A stretch of DNA of 64,000 nt, from the NCBI RefSeq assembly GCF_000738775.1, contig NZ_JPOC01000066.1:62001-126000 (forward strand), written 5' to 3'. A program made the translations under genes and the position numbers. How positions within the stretch are numbered: position 1 is the stretch's first letter; every line of letters starts with the position of its first letter. The stretch comes from Prescottella defluvii (lineage in GTDB: Bacteria > Actinomycetota > Actinomycetes > Mycobacteriales > Mycobacteriaceae). Under the pieces are notes generated by a model. The model saw nothing but the letters and a program-made list of their open reading frames with translations, ran no database searches and was not told the origin of the DNA. Shown one piece after another: positions 17,088 to 24,594 of this stretch.

Positions 17088-18287
17088 ATGGATCTGTCGC
17101 CGAGCCCGGAAGCCCGGGACATCATCAAGCGCCTCGAGGCGTTCATGGACGAGTACGTGTACCCGGCCGAACCGGTGTACGCGCAGCAGCTCGAAGCGTC
17201 CGGCCCGCACAGCCACGTGCTGCCGCCCGTGGTGGAGGAACTCAAAGCCGAGGCGCGCCGGCAGGGCATGTGGAACCTCTTCCTGCCCGCGCTGTCCGGG
17301 CTGACGCACCTGGACTACGCCCACATCGCCGAGGTGACCGGCCGGTCGCCGTACATCGCGCCCGAGGCGCTCAACTGCTCCGCGCCGTCGACCGGCAACA
17401 TGGAGATCCTGCACATGTTCGGCACGCCCGAACAGAAGGACCGGTGGCTCGAACCGCTGTTGGAAGGACGGATTCGCTCAGGCTTTTCCATGACCGAACC
17501 GGACGTCGCGTCGTCGGACGCCCGCAACATCTCGACGTCGATCGTGCGCGACGGCGACGAGTACGTGATCAACGGCCGCAAGTGGTGGACCACCGGCGCC
17601 GCGGACCCGCGCTGCGAGATCCTCGTGGTGATGGGCAAGACCGATCCGGACGCCTCACCGCACCGGCAGCAGTCGATGATCCTCGTCCCGGTCGCGACTC
17701 CCGGCGTCGAGATCGTCCGCTCGCTCCCCATCTTCGGGTATCACGACCAGCAGGGGCACGCCGAGATCCAGTTCACCGATGTCCGCGTGCCGGTCACCAA
17801 CATGCTCTCCGGTGAAGGCGAGGGGTTCGCGATCGCCCAGGCCCGGCTCGGACCCGGCCGCATCCACCACGCGATGCGCTGCATCGGCATGGCCGAGCGC
17901 GGGCTGGAACTGATGGTGCGGCGCACGATGGCACGCAACGCCTTCGGCGGTCCGATCTCCGACCAGGGTGTGGTCCGCACCTGGATTGCGGAGTCCCGCA
18001 TGGAGATCGAGCAGGCTCGCCTGTTGGTCCTCAAGACGGCGTGGATGATCGACCGGGTCGGTGCCAAGGGCGCGCAGATCGAGATCGCCGCGGTGAAGGT
18101 GATCGGTCCGCGGGTGGCCCGCTCCGTGCTGAACCGGGCCATCCAGTGCCACGGAGGTGGCGGTGTCACCGACGACTTCCCGATCGCCCGCATGTGGGCG
18201 AGCGCGCGCATCCTCGGCATCGCCGACGGACCGGACGAGGTGCACATCCGCAGCGTGGCGCGGCAGGAGTTGAGGAAGTACCGGTGA
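17088..18287 (+). CDS. Acyl-CoA dehydrogenase, ACAD10/ACAD11-like
   Basis: A 399-residue flavoprotein of the acyl-CoA dehydrogenase superfamily. FSMTEPDVASSDARNI and GRKWWTTGA line the FAD/substrate site, and QCHGGGGVTDDFPIARMW is the C-terminal dimer/FAD motif. The GLTHLDYAHIAEVTGRS and MTEPDVASSDA wording is characteristic of the ACAD10/11 group, in which the enzyme handles phosphorylated 4-hydroxyacyl-CoA made by a kinase domain. The stand-alone kinase is at 9483. It could alternatively be an ordinary alpha,beta-dehydrogenase. Start: ATG 17088 with GGGAGGAA upstream; GTGA overlap with the ligase. Confidence 0.88.
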   Translation: MDLSPSPEARDIIKRLEAFMDEYVYPAEPVYAQQLEASGPHSHVLPPVVEELKAEARRQGMWNLFLPALSGLTHLDYAHIAEVTGRSPYIAPEALNCSAPSTGNMEILHMFGTPEQKDRWLEPLLEGRIRSGFSMTEPDVASSDARNISTSIVRDGDEYVINGRKWWTTGAADPRCEILVVMGKTDPDASPHRQQSMILVPVATPGVEIVRSLPIFGYHDQQGHAEIQFTDVRVPVTNMLSGEGEGFAIAQARLGPGRIHHAMRCIGMAERGLELMVRRTMARNAFGGPISDQGVVRTWIAESRMEIEQARLLVLKTAWMIDRVGAKGAQIEIAAVKVIGPRVARSVLNRAIQCHGGGGVTDDFPIARMWASARILGIADGPDEVHIRSVARQELRKYR

Positions 18288-19897
18288 CGCGGGGCTCTCT
18301 CGCTCCCGGCACTTTCGCGACCACACCGGAGCGCTACGCCGACGTCTCCGTCTCCGATGTCGTGCGCACGTGGGCCCGGCAGATCCCCGACCGGCTGGCG
18401 TTCGTGGACAGTGCCGGTGCGATGACCTGGCGTGAATACGACGGACTCGCCGATGCAATCGCGACCGAGATCCTCTCCTGCTCGGGAGCGCCCGGCGATC
18501 GGGTGGCGGCGCTGCTTCCCGACACCGCAGGTGTGCACGCCGTGCTCTGCGGTTGCTTTCGGGCCGGCCGGATCGCCGCTGCCATCGGGGCGCGGTCCGG
18601 GGTTCGGGAGATCGCGCACATCATGCGACGCACGAATGCCGAGGTTCTCGTCACCGCGGAGATGATCCGGGGTCGATCGTGGCGGGAACTGGTGGACGAC
18701 CTGCACGGGCACGGCGTGCAACCGGCGGACGTCGTCGTCGTCGACGAGACGCGTGGATCCGCCGTCCGGCACCAGTTGAGGGACACGATCCGCATCGGCA
18801 CGGCCGGTATGTTCACGACCGCGGACGTCACGATCCTCAATTCGACGTCCGGCACCACCGGGCTGCCGAAGGTGGTGGCGCACACCGAACACAAGTGGGT
18901 CGAGTTCGCCCGGGAGGCGATGCAGGGCGCCGAGATCGGGCCCGACGACGTCGTCTGCTCGGTCGTCCCGGCACCGTTCGGCTTCGGCCTGTGGTCGGCG
19001 CACTTCCTGCCCACCCTGCTCGGGGTGCCCACCGTGGTGACCGCCCGTTTCGACGTCGAGGAGACCGCGATGCTCATCGAACGCGAACGAGTGACCGTGC
19101 TGTGTTGTGTCAGTACACAGTTCAAGATGTTGTTGCGGTCCGATGCGGCCCGTCGCCGCGACCTGTCGAGCCTGAGGATCCTGTACACCGGTGGTGAACC
19201 CGTCCCGTACGATGCGGCCCGCGAATTCGAGGAACGCACCGGCGCGAGCGTCCTGCAGTTCTACGGGTCGAACGAGGCGGGTGGGGTGAGTCGCACGACC
19301 ATCGCCGACGATGCCGACACCCGACTGCGCACGTGCGGGCACCTGCTCGGGTCGATGCGGGTGCGACTCCTCGACGACACGGGAACACCCTGTGCGGACC
19401 GGCTTCGGCGTGGCCAGCTGGCCGTGGCGGGTCCACTGGTCTCCGCCGGCTACTGGGACGACCCCGCGGCGAACGCCGAGTTGTACACCGACGACGGATG
19501 GATGCTGCTCGGTGACGTCGTGGAGATCGACGACCTCGGGCGCTTGCGGGTGGTGGGCCGTACCGCGGACTTCGTCATCCGGGGCGGGAAGAACATTTCG
19601 ATCGTGGAGATCGAGGACCTGGTCCGCGGCCACCCGCATGTGTCGGACGTCGCCGTTGTCGGGGTTCCCGACGAAATCTACGGCGAACGAGTCTGTGCCG
19701 TGGTGGTTCTCGCTGACGGGGGCGACCTCGGTACCGGCCCGCTCGCCGAGTGGCTGCGGTCGCGGGGTACCACCGCCGAATACCTGCCCGAGCACGTCGT
19801 CATCGTCGACCGGCTCGAACTCGGGCCCGGCGGCAAGACGGACCGTAGGGCCGCCCGAGCCGCTGCGATGAGCGTACTGGGGTACGCAGCGCACTGA
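18284..19897 (+). CDS. Acyl-CoA synthetase (ANL superfamily)
   Basis: A 537-residue ATP-dependent acid-CoA ligase. Core motifs are present: STSGTTGLPK (ATP phosphate loop, about residue 190), FYGSNEAGG, LLGDVVEID, the hinge RTADFVIRGGKN and the catalytic Lys in GGKTDRR at the C-terminus. It should adenylate and thioesterify the free acid that enters this pathway. Start: GTG 18284, overlapping the dehydrogenase stop. It closes the coupled run that begins at 11601. The acid specificity cannot be read from the sequence. Confidence 0.9.
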   Translation: MTRGSLAPGTFATTPERYADVSVSDVVRTWARQIPDRLAFVDSAGAMTWREYDGLADAIATEILSCSGAPGDRVAALLPDTAGVHAVLCGCFRAGRIAAAIGARSGVREIAHIMRRTNAEVLVTAEMIRGRSWRELVDDLHGHGVQPADVVVVDETRGSAVRHQLRDTIRIGTAGMFTTADVTILNSTSGTTGLPKVVAHTEHKWVEFAREAMQGAEIGPDDVVCSVVPAPFGFGLWSAHFLPTLLGVPTVVTARFDVEETAMLIERERVTVLCCVSTQFKMLLRSDAARRRDLSSLRILYTGGEPVPYDAAREFEERTGASVLQFYGSNEAGGVSRTTIADDADTRLRTCGHLLGSMRVRLLDDTGTPCADRLRRGQLAVAGPLVSAGYWDDPAANAELYTDDGWMLLGDVVEIDDLGRLRVVGRTADFVIRGGKNISIVEIEDLVRGHPHVSDVAVVGVPDEIYGERVCAVVVLADGGDLGTGPLAEWLRSRGTTAEYLPEHVVIVDRLELGPGGKTDRRAARAAAMSVLGYAAH

Positions 19898-19947
19898 TCC
19901 GAACCGGCCCCGCTGCGAACCGAACCTACTGTCCCCGAAGGGGATCA

Positions 19948-21177
19948 ATGACCATGTCCTCGGCAGATACGACCTCTGATCTCCCGAAAGTCTTCACCCC
20001 TGGCCGGATCGGTCCGCTCGAGTTGCGGAACCGGGTCATCAAGGCCGCTACCTTCGAGGGGCGAACCCCGAACGCTCTCGTCACCGACGAACTGATCGCG
20101 TTCCACGAGGAGATCGCTGCGGGCGGGGTGGGAATGACCACCGTCGCGTACTGTGCCGTCTCCCCGGAGGGGCGCACCCAAGGTGGGCAGCTGTGGATGC
20201 GCCGCGAAGCCGTTCCGGGCCTGCGTAGGCTGACAGACGCCGTGCACCGTCACGGTGCCGCGGCCCAGGCGCAGATCGGACATGCGGGAATCGTCGCGAA
20301 CCCCACCAGCACGGGACACCCGGCCCTGGGACCGTCGCGCCGCTTCAACCCGATGACGTTCCGATTCTCCAAGGCCGCAACAGCGTCCGACATCGCCCGG
20401 ATCGCTGCGGCCCACGGCGAGGCCGCGGTCATCGCAGAGGAAGCCGGCTTCGACGCCGTGGAAGTGCATCTGGGGCACAACTACTTCGCGAGTTCCTTTC
20501 TGTCGCCGGCGATCAACCACCGCAAGGACGAGTACGCGGGATCCTTCGAGAACCGGGCCCGTGTCGCCCTGGATGCGCTTCGGGCCGTGCGGGATCGCGT
20601 CGGTGACCGGATCGCGGTGACGACGAAACTCAACATGGACGACGGGGTTCCCGGGGGTTTCTGGATCGACGAGGCGGTCCGGCTGGCGCAGCTGATCGAC
20701 GAGGAGGGCCTCGTGGACGCGATGGAACTCACGGTGGGAAGCTCGGCGATGAACCCCATGTACCTGTTCCGAGGTGCTGCGCCGGTGCGGGAGATGGCAT
20801 CCCTGATGCCGCCGGTGCGCAAGCTGGGTGTTCGAATGTTCGGCAAGTACCGGATCAAGGAATACCCCTACGAGCCGCTGTTCATGCTCGATCAGGCGAA
20901 GCAGGTCAGGGCCGTCGTGAAGGACACCAAGCTGACGCTGCTCGGCGGAATCAGCGACCTCGACGCGATGAACACCGCGATGGACGAGGGATTCGAGTTC
21001 GTCGCGATGGGTCGGGCACTGTTGCGTGAGCCCGACCTGGTGCACAGACTCCGAGCCGATGCGGACGCGAAATCCCTGTGCATCCATTGCAACCGGTGCA
21101 TGCCGACCAACTTCTTCAACACCCGATGCGTGCTGCGGCCGGAGACAGTGGGGTTGCTTCCATTTCCTGCCCGCTGA
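19948..21177 (+). CDS. Old Yellow Enzyme/2,4-dienoyl-CoA reductase-like NADH:flavin oxidoreductase
   Basis: A 409-residue FMN TIM barrel. PGRIGPLELRNRVIKAAT at the N-terminus, QIGHAG, EVHLGHNYFASSFLSP and the FMN phosphate site FVAMGRALLREPDL are family hallmarks. The C-terminal CIHCNRCMP keeps the closely spaced cysteines used for the 4Fe-4S cluster in dienoyl-CoA reductase-type members, but the usual C-terminal FAD/NAD domain is missing. Likely role: reduction of a conjugated double bond. Start: ATG 19948 after AAGGGG; an in-frame ATG at 19954 is possible. Confidence 0.86.
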   Translation: MTMSSADTTSDLPKVFTPGRIGPLELRNRVIKAATFEGRTPNALVTDELIAFHEEIAAGGVGMTTVAYCAVSPEGRTQGGQLWMRREAVPGLRRLTDAVHRHGAAAQAQIGHAGIVANPTSTGHPALGPSRRFNPMTFRFSKAATASDIARIAAAHGEAAVIAEEAGFDAVEVHLGHNYFASSFLSPAINHRKDEYAGSFENRARVALDALRAVRDRVGDRIAVTTKLNMDDGVPGGFWIDEAVRLAQLIDEEGLVDAMELTVGSSAMNPMYLFRGAAPVREMASLMPPVRKLGVRMFGKYRIKEYPYEPLFMLDQAKQVRAVVKDTKLTLLGGISDLDAMNTAMDEGFEFVAMGRALLREPDLVHRLRADADAKSLCIHCNRCMPTNFFNTRCVLRPETVGLLPFPAR

Positions 21178-21204
21178 TGCCTCTCGACGAAACGGAGCTG
21201 CTAC

Positions 21205-21303
21205 ATGGTGATGCAAGGCGCTGATTCACAGCAACATCCGAACAATGGATTCCACTGGGTGGAACGATCCGTCGTCTCGCGCCCGGGGCGGTGGCTACCG
21301 TGA
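21205..21303 (+). CDS. Small upstream ORF coupled to the second sulfatase (32 aa)
   Basis: ATG 21205 is preceded by GGAG with 7-bp spacing, and the frame stays open for 32 codons. It ends at TGA 21301-21303, overlapping GTG 21300 of the sulfatase in the same GTGA arrangement used by true neighbours here. The peptide (begins MVMQGADSQQHP) has no recognisable domain or signal sequence. It could be a translational-coupling leader or chance; codon bias cannot settle so short a frame. Confidence 0.35.
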   Translation: MVMQGADSQQHPNNGFHWVERSVVSRPGRWLP

Positions 21304-23657
21304 CGGACATGACCGACGGTTCGAAAACCTCGTCCCCGGAAAGCATGCCGACACCCCCGGGGTTCCTCGGCACCATCACCGAGAGTCTGGCTACCGCCAC
21401 TCCGGCGTGGCCGTCGCGGCCGCGACCGGAGGGGGCACCGGATGTCGTCGTCATGATCGTCGACGACATGGGGTACTCGGACATCGGTCCGTTCGGCTCG
21501 GAGATCCCCACCCCACATCTGGATGCGGTCGCGGCGGAGGGCGTGCGGCTCACCGATTTTCACGTCACTCCGACGTGCTCGCCGACCCGGGCGGCGCTGA
21601 TGACGGGGTGCAATGCGCATGTGGTCGGGATGGGTGCGGTCGCCAACGCGGACCCGGGCTTTCCGGGCTACGCCGCCGAGTTGTCCGCGCATCAGCCGAC
21701 GATCGCCGAATCCTTCCGCGGTGCCGGGTATTCGACGATGGCGATCGGCAAGTGGCATCTGTGCCGCGAGCAGGACATGCATGCGTCGGGTGACCGGCAT
21801 TCGTGGCCGTTGCAGCGTGGTTTCGACCAGTACTACGGGTTCCTCGAGGCGCAGGCGAATCTGCATGCGCCGGCGCAGTTGTACGAGGGCAACAGTCCGG
21901 TGCACGTCACGGAGTATCCGGAGGGGTACTACCTCACCGATGATCTGACCGATCGTGCCGTGTCGATGATCGCCGAGTCGCACGCCTCGGATCCGGGCAA
22001 GCCGCTGTTGATGTACTACGCGCATGCGGCGGTGCATGCCCCGATGCACATCAAGCCGGGCACGGCCGACAAGTTCCGGGGCCGCTACGACGCCGGCTGG
22101 GAGCAGATCCGGGCCGAGCGTCGTCGCCGTCAGGACGAGCTCGGTGTGATCTCCGCGGAGATGGGGACAGCACCTCTCGAGGGTGAGTCCGGCGACGAGG
22201 TTCCGGCGTGGGAGTCGTTGTCCGACGACGCGAAGCGTCTTGCTGCGCGGCACATGGAGAACTATGCGGCGATGATCGAGACGATCGACGACTCGGTCGG
22301 ACGGATCCGGGACGTGTTGCGCCGGTGCGGGCGTCTGGAGAACACGGTCTTCGTGTTCCTCAGTGACAACGGTGCGTCCGGTGGTGGCGGTGGGGATGTC
22401 GGGGTCGTCAATCATCTGGCCAACCTGAATCGGACGCACCGGCCCACCACCGAGCAGCGGGTTGCCGAGGAGATCGGCCGGCTCGACGAACTCGGTGGGC
22501 CGACCACGTGGCCGCAGTACGCGACGGGATGGGCGACGGTGGCCAACACCCCGTTCCGGCGGCACAAGTTCAGTACCTACCGGGGCGGTCATCAGGTGTC
22601 GTTCCTGATGTCGTGGCCGGCGGGACTGGGGGAGATCGCGGGCGCCGTCCGGCACCAGTACGCGCACGTCACCGACCTGTTGCCGACGATCGCGGAGCTG
22701 GCCGGGGTGCCGGTCGCGACCACCCGTCACGGTCTGGGTGCGCGGCCGCTCGACGGCACCTCGATGGTGGCGGCGCTGCGGGACCCGGACGCGCCCAGCC
22801 GTCACGGTGACCAGTACTACGAATGCCTGGGTGAACGGGCGTACTACGCCGGCGACTGGGAGGTGGTGGCTCAACGGAAACCGCTGACGCCGTTCGCCGA
22901 CGACCGGTGGGCGCTGTACGAGGTGTCCGCGGATCCTGTCCAGCTCACCGACCTCGCCGGCGAACATCCGGGCCGGGTCAAGGAACTGGTCGCAGACTGG
23001 GAGGACGCTGCGGTTCGCAATCAGGTGTATCCGATGGCCAACGGCAGCCCGCTGCACTTCCTGCAACGCGATCCCGCGGAGGAACGTCTGGCGTGCGAGA
23101 CGGTGCTGCTGCCGGAAACCCCTCCACTGGAACGGTTCCGGTCGAGTCAGCTGATCGACGGGCGGTCGTTCACCGTCGAGATGGTCCTGGCGGAGGGCGG
23201 CTACCGGGCCGGTGACGAGGGAGTCCTGCTCGCTCACGGCGGGCAGGAGGCCGGCTACGTCCTCTACGTCCTCGATGGTGCCCTGCACCTGGAGCAGAAC
23301 GCGTGGGGCCGTACGATCACCGCCGAACCAGCCCCGATCCCACTGGGCGCCAGGACGTTCCGTCTGCGTGTCGACGCCCCCGGCAAGCACCGTTGGGTGG
23401 CGTCCCTCGAGATCGACGAGACGGTCGTGCGTGAACGTCTCGAGTTGCTGCAGCTTTCCTGGCTGGTGCCGTTCAGTGGTCTGAGTGCCGCCACGATGCA
23501 TCGCTCGCCGGTGTCGTGGCAGCTGTACCGGGAGCACGGCATGTTCCCGTACACGGGAGCATGGGATCGGATCGTCGCTCGCCCGGGTCAGTACGCCCCC
23601 GACGCCCCTGCGGTGATGCTCGACGCGATCCGGACGATGGGCGCCGCCACCCAGTAA
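21300..23657 (+). CDS. Second type I (formylglycine) arylsulfatase
   Basis: A 785-residue sulfatase, the same size class as the one at 2299 but clearly diverged. The metal pair is in MIVDDMGYSDIG and the formylglycine site is TCSPTRAALMTG (Cys about 93). AIGKWHL and LSDNGASGGGGG are further active-site segments. Like its paralog it has a beta-rich C-terminal extension and no signal peptide, so both probably act inside the cell on imported sulfate esters. The start is taken as GTG 21300 because of the GTGA junction with the small ORF; GTG 21291 and ATG 21309 are alternatives. Having two large sulfatases in one island suggests a substrate with two different sulfate positions, or two substrates. 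Confidence 0.92.
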   Translation: MTDMTDGSKTSSPESMPTPPGFLGTITESLATATPAWPSRPRPEGAPDVVVMIVDDMGYSDIGPFGSEIPTPHLDAVAAEGVRLTDFHVTPTCSPTRAALMTGCNAHVVGMGAVANADPGFPGYAAELSAHQPTIAESFRGAGYSTMAIGKWHLCREQDMHASGDRHSWPLQRGFDQYYGFLEAQANLHAPAQLYEGNSPVHVTEYPEGYYLTDDLTDRAVSMIAESHASDPGKPLLMYYAHAAVHAPMHIKPGTADKFRGRYDAGWEQIRAERRRRQDELGVISAEMGTAPLEGESGDEVPAWESLSDDAKRLAARHMENYAAMIETIDDSVGRIRDVLRRCGRLENTVFVFLSDNGASGGGGGDVGVVNHLANLNRTHRPTTEQRVAEEIGRLDELGGPTTWPQYATGWATVANTPFRRHKFSTYRGGHQVSFLMSWPAGLGEIAGAVRHQYAHVTDLLPTIAELAGVPVATTRHGLGARPLDGTSMVAALRDPDAPSRHGDQYYECLGERAYYAGDWEVVAQRKPLTPFADDRWALYEVSADPVQLTDLAGEHPGRVKELVADWEDAAVRNQVYPMANGSPLHFLQRDPAEERLACETVLLPETPPLERFRSSQLIDGRSFTVEMVLAEGGYRAGDEGVLLAHGGQEAGYVLYVLDGALHLEQNAWGRTITAEPAPIPLGARTFRLRVDAPGKHRWVASLEIDETVVRERLELLQLSWLVPFSGLSAATMHRSPVSWQLYREHGMFPYTGAWDRIVARPGQYAPDAPAVMLDAIRTMGAATQ

Positions 23658-23713
23658 CGGCACTCACCGGGCCGTCCACGACCAGGACATTCACAACGGA
23701 AGGGGAATCGACG

Positions 23714-24559
23714 ATGACCGAGGACACCCGATTCGAGGGCAAGGTCGCCCTGGTGACAGGAGCAGCGCGAGGGCAGGGACGTTCGCATGCAGTCGCTTTC
23801 GCCGAACGGGGAGCGGATCTGGTGATCTGCGACCGGTGCGAGAACGCGGCGGGCATCGGCTATCCACTGGGTACCGAGGACGATCTCGCCGAGACGGTGC
23901 GCCTGATCGAGGCGGCGGGCCGCAAGGTGATCGCCGAGAAGGTGGACACCGCGGACCGAGCCGCACTCGAGTCGTTGGTCGCACGGGCGGAGAAGGACTT
24001 CGGGCACATCGACATTGCGGTGGGCAACGCCGGAGTGTCCGCCATCATGCCGATCACCGATCACGACCAGACGGTCTGGGAGAATGTGATCGGTGCGAAC
24101 CTGACCGGCGTGTTCAACACGATCGCGGCCGTGGCACCCGGAATGGCTCGCCGTGGCTACGGACGCATCGTCACGATCTCGTCGATGCTCGGTCGCACCG
24201 CGCTGCCGGGTCAGGCGGCGTACTGCGCGTCCAAGTGGGGGGTGATCGGCCTGTCGAAATCCGCTGCGGGCGAGCTGGCACCGCAGGGTGTGACCGTGAA
24301 CGTGGTGGCCCCCGGCAACATCGACACTCCCATGGTGCGCAACGACACGCTCTACAAGGTGGTCCGTCCGGATCTGGCCGAGCCCACATGGGAGGACGTC
24401 GCCCCTGTGCTCCAGCAGAACCATGCGGTTCCGATCGCGGTGCTCGACCCGTTCGACGTGACACGGACCGTGCTGTTCCTCGCCGACGAGGCGAGCGCCA
24501 ACATCACCGGCATCGTCGTTCCCGTGGACGCGGGGGCCGCGTCACGGACGTCCGCATAG
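23714..24559 (+). CDS. Mycofactocin-type short-chain dehydrogenase
   Basis: A 281-residue SDR with GAARGQGRSHA, NAGVS and the catalytic YCASK. Between the first strand and the second helix it carries the extra segment GYPLGTEDDLAETVRLIEA, the hallmark of mycofactocin-coupled SDRs, which hold NAD non-exchangeably and pass electrons to the peptide-derived cofactor mycofactocin. It would oxidise an alcohol, possibly the one released by the sulfatase 57 bp upstream. Start: ATG 23714 with GGAAGGGG upstream. No mycofactocin biosynthesis gene is in the window. Assignment rests on the insert rather than a full alignment. Confidence 0.85.
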   Translation: MTEDTRFEGKVALVTGAARGQGRSHAVAFAERGADLVICDRCENAAGIGYPLGTEDDLAETVRLIEAAGRKVIAEKVDTADRAALESLVARAEKDFGHIDIAVGNAGVSAIMPITDHDQTVWENVIGANLTGVFNTIAAVAPGMARRGYGRIVTISSMLGRTALPGQAAYCASKWGVIGLSKSAAGELAPQGVTVNVVAPGNIDTPMVRNDTLYKVVRPDLAEPTWEDVAPVLQQNHAVPIAVLDPFDVTRTVLFLADEASANITGIVVPVDAGAASRTSA

Positions 24560-24573
24560 AAGGGCGTGAGGAT

Positions 24574-24589
24574 CGGACCCGTCGGTCCG
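24574..24589. terminator. Weak convergent terminator hairpin
   Basis: CGGACC-CGTC-GGTCCG is a 6-bp stem with a tetraloop in the 35-bp gap between the convergent SDR and FadD15-like genes. It could serve both transcripts, but the stem is short. Confidence 0.35.
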
Positions 24590-24594
24590 GTAGG

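Noticed and set aside
17741-19948. A 735-codon frame antisense to the dehydrogenase and ligase genes
   Set aside because: Composition is typical of a high-GC antisense shadow (His/Arg/Val-rich), with no domain. The plus-strand genes have complete family motifs.
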